Below the pieces are notes generated by a model. The model was not told the origin of the DNA. It was given only the letters and a program-made list of their open reading frames with translations, and did not search any database. A stretch of DNA of 64,000 nucleotides from Scatomonas sp963928055 (lineage in GTDB: Bacteria; Bacillota; Clostridia; Lachnospirales; Lachnospiraceae): the NCBI GenBank assembly GCA_963928055.1, contig CAWVDN010000001.1:124001-188000 (forward strand), given 5' to 3'. The position numbers were made by a program, and so were the translations under genes. This document shows positions 8,469 to 16,979 of this stretch, one piece after another (positions within the stretch are counted from its first letter, which is position 1; each line of letters begins with the position of its first letter).

Positions 8469-9979
8469 AGACAAAGGAATGCGGTCTGAAAGACAGATTT
8501 TTAAATAAATGGAAAACCATGTCCCTGCAGCAGAAGCTCACAGGCATTTTTGTGCTGACGGCGTTTATCATCCTGGCGGTCAATCTTTACACCTATTCCA
8601 TCCTGAATCACATGACAGGCAGGGTGGAGGAGGTCTACCTGAGCAATGTGCGGATGAACGAGCTTTCCGAGGCTCTGGACAGAGTCCAGGAGAGCACCGA
8701 GGAATTTCTGAACACCAGAAGTTCCGAGGCCATGGACGCCTACTACCGCAGCGAGCAGGATTTCCGGCCGCTGCTGGATGAACTGAACACGGAGACCACA
8801 GACAACAAGATGCTGCTGGCGGAAAAGAACATCCGGGGGCTGTCGGAGGATTATCTGGAGCTGGCGGCGGAGATCATCCAGGCAAAACGGGGCCGGAATG
8901 TGGAGCGTTACAGTGAGCTTTTCGAGGAGGCGGGAGTCCTTTACGACGAGATCCATACGTATATTTACAGCCTGAACAACGAGCAGTTTAAGAATAATTC
9001 CGAGACGTACCAGATTCTTATGAGCTCTCTGAATTATACGGAAACGATCACCATCGCGGTGCTGCTGGTGGTGTTCCTGGGAAATATCGCGCTGATCGTT
9101 ATGAGCACCCGGATGATGACCCAGCCCCTGCACCGTCTGGCGGAGTCCGCGGATGAGGTGGCCAGGGGAAATTTCGCCATCGAAAAGATCCCCGTCCAGA
9201 ATATGGATGAGGTGGGTGTGGTGACCGGAGCCTTCAATCAGATGGTGGAGAGTATCCGGGATTACATCGAACAGCTGCGGGCGACCATGGAAAGGGAAAA
9301 TCAGCTGAAGGAGAGGGAACTGATGATGCAGAGCCATCTGAAGGACGCCCAGCTGAAATACCTGCAGGCCCAGATCAACCCGCACTTCCTGTTCAATACC
9401 CTGAACGCCGGAGCGCAGCTGGCCATGATGGAGGACGCGGAGCGGACCGGAGAGTTTCTGGAAAATGTGGCGGGATTCTTCCGCTATAATGTAAGAAAGC
9501 ACGACCAGGACGCCTCCCTGGGGGAGGAGATCCACCTGGTGGACAACTATGTCTATATTCTGAACGTCCGTTTCGGCGGGGAGATCCACTTTACGAAAGA
9601 GGTGGATGAATCCCTGCTGGAGGTGCGGGTCCCCAGCATGATCCTGCAGCCCCTGGTGGAGAACGCCGTGAATTACGGGATCCGGGGCGTGGACTGGGAA
9701 GGCCATATCGAACTGACCGTAGCCAGGAAGGATACGCTGATCAGCATCAGTATCTGGGATAACGGCGCGGGCATGGAACAGGAGAGGATCCGGCAGGTCC
9801 TGGCCGGGGAAGCCAGGGAGGACGATCTTTCCTCCAGTTCCAACGGCGTGGGCATCTGGAATGTCATCGAGCGGCTGAAGCTGTATTTTCAGGGGAAGGC
9901 CTCGCTGACCATCTGGAGCGAAGGGAAAGATAAGGGAACCGAGGTAGAAATACTGATCCCGGGAGAACAGGAGGGATAA
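8465..9979 (+). CDS. Sensor histidine kinase, YesM/LytS type
   Basis: This 504-residue kinase has a transmembrane segment near residues 22-42, an extracellular helical region, a second membrane segment near 192-212, a HAMP linker (about 213-265) and a His_kinase domain. The phosphoacceptor is His307 in QINPHFLFNTLN. The ATPase domain shows the N box LVENAVNYGI (about 397-406), WDNGAGM, and GVGIWNVIERL. The gene overlaps the binding-protein gene before it by 4 bases and is followed 4 bases later by the response regulator. This architecture is typical of carbohydrate-responsive systems in Clostridia. Confidence 0.94.
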   Translation: MKTKECGLKDRFLNKWKTMSLQQKLTGIFVLTAFIILAVNLYTYSILNHMTGRVEEVYLSNVRMNELSEALDRVQESTEEFLNTRSSEAMDAYYRSEQDFRPLLDELNTETTDNKMLLAEKNIRGLSEDYLELAAEIIQAKRGRNVERYSELFEEAGVLYDEIHTYIYSLNNEQFKNNSETYQILMSSLNYTETITIAVLLVVFLGNIALIVMSTRMMTQPLHRLAESADEVARGNFAIEKIPVQNMDEVGVVTGAFNQMVESIRDYIEQLRATMERENQLKERELMMQSHLKDAQLKYLQAQINPHFLFNTLNAGAQLAMMEDAERTGEFLENVAGFFRYNVRKHDQDASLGEEIHLVDNYVYILNVRFGGEIHFTKEVDESLLEVRVPSMILQPLVENAVNYGIRGVDWEGHIELTVARKDTLISISIWDNGAGMEQERIRQVLAGEAREDDLSSSSNGVGIWNVIERLKLYFQGKASLTIWSEGKDKGTEVEILIPGEQEG

Positions 9980-9982
9980 TCT

Positions 9983-11593
9983 ATGTACAGGATACTGCTG
10001 GCGGATGATGAGGGGATCGTGAGAGAGTCCCTGAAAATGATCATAGAAAAACATTTCCCCGGCCAGTGCCAGATCGAAACGGCCAGAACGGGAAGGGATG
10101 TCATCGAAGTGGCGGAGCGTTTCCGTCCGGATATCGCCTTTATGGATATCCAGATGCCGGGGATCAACGGCATGGAGGCCATCCGGGAGATCCAGAAAAA
10201 CAATCCCGGCATGGAATTTATCATCGTTTCCGCCTATGACAGGTTCGACTATGCCCGGGAGGCCATCAATCTGGGAGTCATGGAGTATATCAATAAGCCC
10301 TTTACCGCCCACGACATCACGGAGGTGCTGGAGAAGGCCATGGGGCGCATAGAATCCAAACGGAAAAAGCGCAGCGACGATCTGCTGATCCGGGAAAAAA
10401 TGGAAACGGTAATGCCCATCATAGAAAACGGGTTTATTTACTCCATCATGTTCCAGGAGGCCTTTGCGGAGGATATCCACAATTACAAGGAGCTTCTGAA
10501 CCTGGACGCGGATTACGGACTGATGCTGGCCCTGGTCATGGGGGACGACCAGCACGGGAATTACATGACCAACGCGGTGGGGGCCAGCGTGCGGGTGCAG
10601 ACCAATTACGCCCGGGTCCGGGAGACGGTAAAGGAAACCTGGAACTGCGTGGTGGGTTCCGTGATCTCCAACAAGATCCCGGTGTTTATTCCCTGCGGCA
10701 GCGGAAAGATGGATTACGAGGAAAGGATTGAAATGATCGACGTCTGCCGGGAACTGGCGAGAAAGCTCCGGAAGCTGACGGATATTTCCTTCCGCATCGG
10801 CATCGGATCGGTCCGCAGGCTGGACGAGAGCATGGATTCCTATGAGGAAGCCCTGAAAGCCCTGGTCAATTCCACCGGCAGTGTGGCTCATGTGGACGAC
10901 CTGCCCATCCAGTGCCGTTACGAGGAAGAATATCCCATCGATCTGGAAAATGAGATATTTACCGCGGTACGGGACGGTGAGCGGGAAAAATGCAAGCGGC
11001 TGGCCGGCCAGTATTTTGACTGGATGATCGAAACCTACGGGGAAAAAGACATGAGCGTAAAGCTGAAGATCATCGAATTCGTTCTCTGGGTGGAACATAT
11101 CGCCTATCTGAACGGCGGTCTGACCTATCATTTTCAGGAGAGGGAAAATTATCTGCCCCTGGTCATGGAAGCGGAGCGGAACAGCAGTCTGAAGAACTGG
11201 TTTGTGGAAAAGTTCGGGGAAGCCTGCAGCAATATGCGGACCAAGAAGGAGGAGCACGCCAATCAGCTGGTAGTCCGGGCGGAGGAATATATCCGGGAAA
11301 ACTATCACAGGGATCTTTCCCTGGACGAGGTGTCCCGGCAGCTGGATCTGAGCCCGTATTATTTCAGCAAGCTGTTTAAGGAGGAGACGGGAAGCAATTT
11401 TGTGGAATACGTGACCTCCCTGCGGATCAACCGGGCCAAGGAGATGCTGCGGCAGGAAGAGTGCAGTATGAAAGAGATCTGCGCGGAAGTGGGATACAGC
11501 GATCCCAATTATTTCAGCAGGATCTTTAAGAAAAATACGGGGCTGACGCCCACGGAGTACCGGGAAGGAGCAAAAAATCAGAGCTATGCGTAA
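9983..11593 (+). CDS. Response regulator, YesN/AraC type
   Basis: This 536-residue cytoplasmic regulator has an N-terminal receiver domain (about 1-120) with acidic residues in LLADDEG, the phosphoacceptor Asp55 in FMDIQMPG, and the conserved lysine in YINKPF. A long middle region (about 130-420) has no domain I recognise. The C-terminal AraC-type double helix-turn-helix (about 430-530) carries SLDEVSRQLDLSPYYFSKLFK and YSDPNYFSRIFKKNTGLTPTEYR. Its partner is the YesM-like kinase upstream. Likely targets are the flanking binding-protein genes and the ABC operon downstream. Its 3' end overlaps the next gene by 8 bases. Confidence 0.94.
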   Translation: MYRILLADDEGIVRESLKMIIEKHFPGQCQIETARTGRDVIEVAERFRPDIAFMDIQMPGINGMEAIREIQKNNPGMEFIIVSAYDRFDYAREAINLGVMEYINKPFTAHDITEVLEKAMGRIESKRKKRSDDLLIREKMETVMPIIENGFIYSIMFQEAFAEDIHNYKELLNLDADYGLMLALVMGDDQHGNYMTNAVGASVRVQTNYARVRETVKETWNCVVGSVISNKIPVFIPCGSGKMDYEERIEMIDVCRELARKLRKLTDISFRIGIGSVRRLDESMDSYEEALKALVNSTGSVAHVDDLPIQCRYEEEYPIDLENEIFTAVRDGEREKCKRLAGQYFDWMIETYGEKDMSVKLKIIEFVLWVEHIAYLNGGLTYHFQERENYLPLVMEAERNSSLKNWFVEKFGEACSNMRTKKEEHANQLVVRAEEYIRENYHRDLSLDEVSRQLDLSPYYFSKLFKEETGSNFVEYVTSLRINRAKEMLRQEECSMKEICAEVGYSDPNYFSRIFKKNTGLTPTEYREGAKNQSYA

Positions 11594-12629
11594 AACAGGA
11601 AAGATATGGGGACTGCTGCTGCCGGCGTGCCTCCTGGCCGGCTGCTCCGGGCAGAGGGCGGAGCCGGAGGAAAAGCCGCAGAAAGAGGACGCGGAGATCC
11701 AGATCGGCATGACCTTCGATTCCTTTCTTCTGGAGCGGTGGCAGCGGGACCGGGATGTGTTCGTCTCCGCCGCCCAGGAACTGGGGGCGGAGGTAAATGT
11801 CCAGAACGCCAACGGGGATCTGGAAGAGCAGATCTCCCAGATCGAGTATTTCATTGAAAAAGACGTGGACGCCATCGTGATCGTCGCCCACGACTGCGGC
11901 GGCCTGACGGAGGCGGTGGAGGAGGCCCACGAGCAGGGGATCGCCGTGATCGCCTATGACCGTCTGATCCTGAACTCCAATGTGGACCTGTACATTTCCT
12001 TCGACAATGAAGAAGTGGGCAGGCTCATGGGAGAACATATGCGGGAGCACCTGGGAGGAGAGGGAAAGATCCTCCAGGTCTGCGGCCCTCTCACGGACAA
12101 TAACGTGCCCCTGGTCATGAGCGGCTTTGAGGAGGCGCTCTCCGGCAGCGATATCCGCATCGGCGCCACGGAATACGCGGAGAACTGGCTGTCGGAAACC
12201 GGGTTTACCGCCGCGGACGCCTATCTGGAGACGGGACAGACCCCGGACGGCATCATGTGCGGCAACGACGCCATCGCCGGTCAGGCCATCCGGGCCCTTT
12301 CCGAGCGCAGGCTGGCGGGCAGCGTCTGCGTGGTCGGGCAGGACGCGGACCTGGACGCCTGCCAGCGGGTGGTGGAAGGCACCCAGTGCATGACGGTGTA
12401 TAAGCCTGTGGAAAAGCTGGCCCGGCGGGCGGCGGAGCTGTCGGTGGCTCTGGCCCGGGGGGACATGATCGTGGCCACGGAGACCGTCTACGACGGCATC
12501 TACGAGGTGCCCTACGAGAGACTGGAGCCGGAGGCAGTGACCAAGGAGAACATGGACGAGGTCATCACCGGAAAATATCACGAGGAGAGCGATATTTATC
12601 TGAATGTGAGAGAACGGCAGACAGAATAG
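11586..12629 (+). CDS. Lipoprotein sugar-binding protein (xylose-binding-like)
   Basis: This 347-residue substrate-binding protein has a lipoprotein signal ending LLAGC, so Cys20 is the predicted lipid anchor. The mature domain is a type I periplasmic-binding fold with EQISQIEYFIEKDVDAIVIV, AVIAYDRLILNSNVDLYISF and MCGNDAIAGQAIRAL, closest in my reading to XylF/ChvE-type proteins. It starts inside the response regulator stop region (8-base overlap), so it belongs to the sensing operon rather than to the transporter operon after the terminator. It could be a second sensor input, or an alternative binding protein for the ABC transporter. Confidence 0.85.
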   Translation: MRKTGKIWGLLLPACLLAGCSGQRAEPEEKPQKEDAEIQIGMTFDSFLLERWQRDRDVFVSAAQELGAEVNVQNANGDLEEQISQIEYFIEKDVDAIVIVAHDCGGLTEAVEEAHEQGIAVIAYDRLILNSNVDLYISFDNEEVGRLMGEHMREHLGGEGKILQVCGPLTDNNVPLVMSGFEEALSGSDIRIGATEYAENWLSETGFTAADAYLETGQTPDGIMCGNDAIAGQAIRALSERRLAGSVCVVGQDADLDACQRVVEGTQCMTVYKPVEKLARRAAELSVALARGDMIVATETVYDGIYEVPYERLEPEAVTKENMDEVITGKYHEESDIYLNVRERQTE

Positions 12630-12641
12630 GATTTTTTTGCG

Positions 12642-12680
12642 CTGGACAGAAATGCGAAAGCAAATCTGTCCAGTTTTTTT
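12642..12680 (+). terminator. Rho-independent terminator after the sensing operon
   Basis: The arms ctggacag (12642-12649) and ctgtccag (12666-12673) are a perfect 8-bp stem followed by seven T. This ends the sensor/regulator operon before the ChvE-type gene. Confidence 0.9.
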
Positions 12681-12784
12681 GCGGACCTGCTTTCCGCCGC
12701 GGAAAAAATGTACAGGAAGAAACAAGTTTGTCCAGCTTTTTTTGTGATATATTAATAGCAACAAGAAATAAGGAGGAACACGAA

Positions 12785-13996
12785 ATGAAAAGAAAATTGA
12801 TCAGTGTACTGCTTTGCGGCGCAATGGCGGCTACCATGCTGGCCGGATGCGGCGGCTCTGAGGGAGAATCTTCCACATCCGGAAGCGGCACCGTCCAGGA
12901 AGATGGAAGCGCAGCGGACAGCGGCTCTGACGCAGAAGGCGGATCCGGCGAGGCAGCCGGCGGCACCGGCAAGATCGGTATCTCCATGCCCACCCAGTCC
13001 CTGGAGCGCTGGAACCGTGACGGCTCCTATCTGGATGAGCAGTTCAAGGCAGCCGGCTACGAGACCATCGTTACTTATTCTGACAATGATTCCGGAAGAC
13101 AGGTAAACGACATCCAGAACATGCTGGCAGAGGATGTTGACCTGCTGATCGTGGCAGCTATCGACGGAGCGGCTCTGAACACCGCCATGGACGAGGCAGC
13201 CGGCGCTGAGGTTCCGGTCATTGCTTACGACCGTCTGATCATGAACGACGCTGTTTCCTACTATGTATCCTTCGATAACTACAGCGTAGGAACTCTGCAG
13301 GGCAACTACATCGTGGAAGCTCTGGATCTGGAGAACGCAGGGGATAAGACCTACAACATCGAGCTGACCGCCGGCGACCCGGCCGACAACAACGCTCCCT
13401 TCTTCTTTAACGGCGCTATGGATGTGCTGCAGCCCTACATCGACGCAGGCACTCTGGTAGTTCCCTCCGGACAGACGGATTTCGATGCCGTTGCTACCGC
13501 ACAGTGGAATACCGATACCGCTCTTGAGAGAGCACAGAACATTCTGGCTTCCTACTACGCGGACGGAACCCAGCTGGATGCATGGCTCTGCTCCAACGAC
13601 TCCACCGCTCTGGGCGTAGCACAGGCTCTGACCTCTGACTACAAGGGATCCAATGAAGTAATCGTAACCGGACAGGACGGCGACGAGGCCAACCTGAAGA
13701 ACATCGTTGACGGCATCCAGTCCATGACGGTTTACAAAAACGTAAGCGACGAGGCAATTGCTACTCTGGCTCTGTCCGAGGCAATCCTGGCCGGCGAGAC
13801 CATCGATGCCGCTATGGCTGACAGCCTTGGCGTAGAGTGCTCCTATGATGATACTTCCTATGAGACCACCGAAGGCAACGCTTGTCCGTCCTTCCTGCTG
13901 GTTCCCACAGTGATCACCAAGGACAACCTGCAGGATCTGGTAGATACCGGACTGTACACCATGGGTGACGACGGATATCTGGCAGCTGTACAGTAA
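12785..13996 (+). CDS. ChvE-type monosaccharide-binding lipoprotein
   Basis: This 403-residue binding protein starts at the ATG at 12785 after AAGGAGG. It has a lipoprotein signal (MLAGC), a low-complexity Gly/Ser/Asp/Glu linker to about residue 60, and a type I periplasmic-binding domain with ISMPTQSLERWNRDG, VPVIAYDRLIMN, YVSFDNYSVG, LCSNDSTALGVAQAL and VTGQDGDEANLKNI. These match the ChvE/multiple-monosaccharide binding family (galactose, glucose, arabinose or xylose in characterised relatives). It heads a three-gene ABC operon. A hairpin after it probably keeps its transcript in excess over the ATPase and permease. The exact sugar cannot be read from the sequence. Confidence 0.92.
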   Translation: MKRKLISVLLCGAMAATMLAGCGGSEGESSTSGSGTVQEDGSAADSGSDAEGGSGEAAGGTGKIGISMPTQSLERWNRDGSYLDEQFKAAGYETIVTYSDNDSGRQVNDIQNMLAEDVDLLIVAAIDGAALNTAMDEAAGAEVPVIAYDRLIMNDAVSYYVSFDNYSVGTLQGNYIVEALDLENAGDKTYNIELTAGDPADNNAPFFFNGAMDVLQPYIDAGTLVVPSGQTDFDAVATAQWNTDTALERAQNILASYYADGTQLDAWLCSNDSTALGVAQALTSDYKGSNEVIVTGQDGDEANLKNIVDGIQSMTVYKNVSDEAIATLALSEAILAGETIDAAMADSLGVECSYDDTSYETTEGNACPSFLLVPTVITKDNLQDLVDTGLYTMGDDGYLAAVQ

Positions 13997-14030
13997 TCAA
14001 ACAGAACATACAGACCGAAGTAACCTGAGC

Positions 14031-14059
14031 GAAAGGGCGGGGCAGCTGTCCCGCCTTTC
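14031..14059 (+). terminator. Intercistronic hairpin after the binding-protein gene
   Basis: The arm gaaagggcggg (14031-14041) pairs with cccgcctttc (14050-14059), with one bulge and an 8-base loop, but is followed by only a weak T run (cttgg). It is a likely partial terminator or 3' stabiliser, which commonly lets a binding protein exceed its transporter. Confidence 0.6.
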
Positions 14060-14110
14060 CTTGGGTCTGTCGTATGGTATAAGGAATTGAGGGAAAGGAG
14101 GAAGAGATTT

Positions 14111-15646
14111 TTGGCTGATATAATTCTGGAAATGAAATCTATCACCAAAGAGTTCCCCGGAGTCAAGGCCCTGGACAACGTAAATCTGGTAGTGGAGCGG
14201 GGCGAGATCCACGCGCTCATCGGCGAGAACGGCGCCGGAAAATCCACTCTGATGAACGTGCTGTCCGGAACGTATCCCGCAGGCAGCTACACAGGCGAGA
14301 TCTACTACAACGGTGAACTCTGTCAGTTCAAGACCCTGAAAGACAGCGAGGAGAAGGGGATCGTAATCATCCATCAGGAGCTGGCCCTGATCCCCCTGCT
14401 GACCATCGGGGAGAACATGTTCCTGGGAAATGAAAAGAAAAATAAGTTCGGACACATCGACTGGGATCTGACCTTCAACGAGGCGGAAAAGCATATGCAG
14501 CAGGTGGGCCTGAAGGAATCGGCCCAGACGCTGATCAAGGATATCGGTACCGGCAAGCAGCAGCTGGTGGAGATCGCCAAGGCCTTCTCCAAGAACGTGA
14601 AGCTGCTGATCCTGGATGAGCCCACATCTTCACTGAACGATGAGGACGCCAAGATGCTGCTGGATCTTCTGATCGAATTCAAGAAGAACGGCCTGACATC
14701 CATTATCATCACCCACAAGCTGAACGAGATCATCTACTGCGCCGACAAGGCCACCATCATCCGCGACGGTTCTACCATTGAGACCCTGGTAAAGGGCGTG
14801 GATGAATTCAGCGAGGACCGCATCATCAAAGGCATGGTAGGCCGTCCCATGGAGGACCGGTATCCTGCCAGAGAGCACAACGTGCGTCCGGAGATCGGCC
14901 TGGAGGTAAAAAACTGGAACGTGCATCATCCTCTGTATCACGAGAAGATCGTGGACAAAAATATCTCCTTCAAGGTACATAAAGGCGAGGTCGTAGGCTT
15001 CTCCGGCCTGCAGGGCGCCGGCCGTACGGAGCTGGCCATGTCCATCTTCGGAAGGAGCTACGGCACCAATATCACAGGCGAGCTGTACCTGAACGGAAAG
15101 AAAGTGGATCTGAAGACTCCTGAACAGGCGATCCGTCACAAGATGGCCTACGTGACTGAGGACCGGAAGACCAACGGACTGATCCTGGATGAGACCATCC
15201 GTTTCAATACCACTCTGGCCCGTCTGGACAAGGTCTGCGAAAAGGGCGTCATCGACGCGGTGGCCGAGATGAAGGTGGCCGAGGACATGACCAAAGAGAT
15301 GGGCACCAAGACTCCCTCCATCGAGCAGAAGGTGGGCAACCTTTCCGGCGGTAACCAGCAGAAGGCTCTGCTGGGCAAATGGATGTTTACCGAGCCGGAT
15401 GTGCTGATCCTGGATGAGCCCACCCGAGGCATCGACGTAGGCGCCAAGTACGATATCTACTGCCTGATCAACAAAATGGTGGAAGACGGAAAATCCGTGA
15501 TCATGATCTCCTCCGAGATGCCGGAGCTGATCGGCATGTGCGACCGGATCTACGTTATGAACGAGGGCGAGCTGAAGGGCGAGCTGGATGCGAAAGAGGC
15601 GACGCAGGAGCGCATCATGGGCTACATCATCAGCGCCGATAATTAA
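14111..15646 (+). CDS. Sugar ABC transporter ATP-binding protein (MmsA/GguA-like)
   Basis: This 511-residue protein has two ABC domains in tandem. The first has Walker A GENGAGKST near residue 37 and Walker B LLILDEPTSSLND. The second has a degenerate Walker A (GLQGAGRTEL), a signature LSGGNQQK and Walker B VLILDEPTRGID; this asymmetry is normal in sugar ATPases of the RbsA/XylG/MmsA class. I choose the TTG at 14111 (MADIILEMKSITKEFPG) because AGGAGG at 14096-14101 is spaced for it; an upstream TTG at 14087 would put that site inside the gene. It energises uptake of the sugar bound by the ChvE-type protein. Confidence 0.93.
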   Translation: MADIILEMKSITKEFPGVKALDNVNLVVERGEIHALIGENGAGKSTLMNVLSGTYPAGSYTGEIYYNGELCQFKTLKDSEEKGIVIIHQELALIPLLTIGENMFLGNEKKNKFGHIDWDLTFNEAEKHMQQVGLKESAQTLIKDIGTGKQQLVEIAKAFSKNVKLLILDEPTSSLNDEDAKMLLDLLIEFKKNGLTSIIITHKLNEIIYCADKATIIRDGSTIETLVKGVDEFSEDRIIKGMVGRPMEDRYPAREHNVRPEIGLEVKNWNVHHPLYHEKIVDKNISFKVHKGEVVGFSGLQGAGRTELAMSIFGRSYGTNITGELYLNGKKVDLKTPEQAIRHKMAYVTEDRKTNGLILDETIRFNTTLARLDKVCEKGVIDAVAEMKVAEDMTKEMGTKTPSIEQKVGNLSGGNQQKALLGKWMFTEPDVLILDEPTRGIDVGAKYDIYCLINKMVEDGKSVIMISSEMPELIGMCDRIYVMNEGELKGELDAKEATQERIMGYIISADN

Positions 15647-15666
15647 GTCGAAAGGAGTTCAAAAGA

Positions 15667-16860
15667 ATGGCAAGCAAGAATTCAAATCAGAGCGGCGCTC
15701 AGTTTAACTTGGGAGCGTTCCTTACCAAGAACAGTATGATCATCGCTCTTGTGGTTGTGTTTATTTTATTCTATTTCCTGACAGGCGGACGTCTTCTGTA
15801 CGCGCAGAACATGTCTAACCTGCTGCTGCAGAACGGCTATGTGCTGGTTATGGCCTGCGGTATGCTGCTCTGCATCCTGACCGGCGGAAACATCGACCTT
15901 TCCGTTGGTTCCGTGATCTGTATGGTCGGCGGTATCGGCGCGGTGCTGATCACCAACATGGGCGTGAACCCCATCCTGGCCATCCTCATCTGTCTGGTCA
16001 TCGGTCTGGCTGCCGGCGTATGGCAGGGCTACTGGATCGGCTATGTGCGGATTCCTCCCTTCATCACCACCCTGGGCGGCATGTTTATCTTCCGAGGCAT
16101 CGGCCGTCTGGTCCTGGACAACAAGACGGTGGCCGTGCAGGATTCCACCTTTATGAACATCTTTACTGCCTACATTAAGATCCCCGGACTGGATACGGAC
16201 ACCCGGATCCTTTCCCCCATCATCGTAGGGATCGTGGTAGTTCTGATCATGTTCTACACCACCATCTCCTCCCGGGCGCATAAGGCGAAAAAGGGATATC
16301 ATCAGAACAGCGCGCTGCTGGATTTCGGCAAGACCATTATCATCTCCGCGGTCCTGATGGTTTACTGCTGGATGCTGAGCCAGTACAGAGGCATTTCCGT
16401 CATGCTGATCTGGGTAGTGGCGATCTGCCTGATTTACAACTTCATTACCGCCAGAACTGCTTTCGGACGTTATTTCTACGCCGTAGGCGGAAACGAGAAA
16501 GCTACCCAGCTTTCCGGTATCAACACCAATAAGGTATACTTTATCGCCTACGCAAACATGGGTCTTCTGGCCGGCCTCTGCGGTCTGCTCTGCCTGGCCC
16601 GTGTAGGTTCCGTAAACGGACAGACCGGTACTTCCTTTGAGATGGATGCCATCGGCTCCTGCTTCATCGGCGGCGCTTCCGCATACGGCGGCAGCGGTAC
16701 CATTCCCGGCGTTGTCATCGGCGCTCTGCTTCTGGGCGTTATCAACATGGGTATGTCCATTATGGGTATCGGCGATTCCTGGCAGTACGTGGTAAAGGGC
16801 GCCGTGCTTCTGGTAGCCGTTATCTTCGACGTAGTTTCCAACCGTAAGAGCGGAAAGTAA
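15667..16860 (+). CDS. Sugar ABC transporter permease (MmsB/GguB-like)
   Basis: This 397-residue integral membrane protein belongs to the branched-chain/monosaccharide permease family. It has about ten hydrophobic segments and the motif GNIDLSVGSVICMVGG near residue 75. Further family signatures are IPPFITTLGGMFIFRG near 137 and AVGGNEKATQLSGINT near 274. It is the third gene of the ChvE-type operon and forms the membrane channel with the double-ATPase. A long inverted repeat follows it and separates it from the convergent aroA gene. Confidence 0.94.
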   Translation: MASKNSNQSGAQFNLGAFLTKNSMIIALVVVFILFYFLTGGRLLYAQNMSNLLLQNGYVLVMACGMLLCILTGGNIDLSVGSVICMVGGIGAVLITNMGVNPILAILICLVIGLAAGVWQGYWIGYVRIPPFITTLGGMFIFRGIGRLVLDNKTVAVQDSTFMNIFTAYIKIPGLDTDTRILSPIIVGIVVVLIMFYTTISSRAHKAKKGYHQNSALLDFGKTIIISAVLMVYCWMLSQYRGISVMLIWVVAICLIYNFITARTAFGRYFYAVGGNEKATQLSGINTNKVYFIAYANMGLLAGLCGLLCLARVGSVNGQTGTSFEMDAIGSCFIGGASAYGGSGTIPGVVIGALLLGVINMGMSIMGIGDSWQYVVKGAVLLVAVIFDVVSNRKSGK

Positions 16861-16904
16861 AAAAGAGTCAGAAGAGTTTCAAGCCATTTCGTTTACCTTA
16901 TATC

Positions 16905-16966
16905 CATAGAATACAAGAAAGGATCGATCCCCTTTGCCGGGGACCGGTCCTTTCTTGCATTCTATG
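16905..16966. terminator. Long inverted repeat between convergent genes
   Basis: An imperfect stem of about 25-28 bp runs from catagaat (16905) to its complement ending at 16966, with loop tttgcc. It lies between the permease stop and the aroA stop. There is no classical T tract after either outer arm, but the position suits a shared bidirectional terminator. Confidence 0.7.
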
Positions 16967-16979
16967 GGTGCTGTATCGG

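Noticed and set aside
8501..11875. A 1,124-codon open frame on the minus strand
   Set aside because: It is the complement of three well-supported genes (kinase, response regulator, lipoprotein). Its translation is low-complexity His/Leu/Pro-rich with no domain, as expected for a GC-rich shadow frame.
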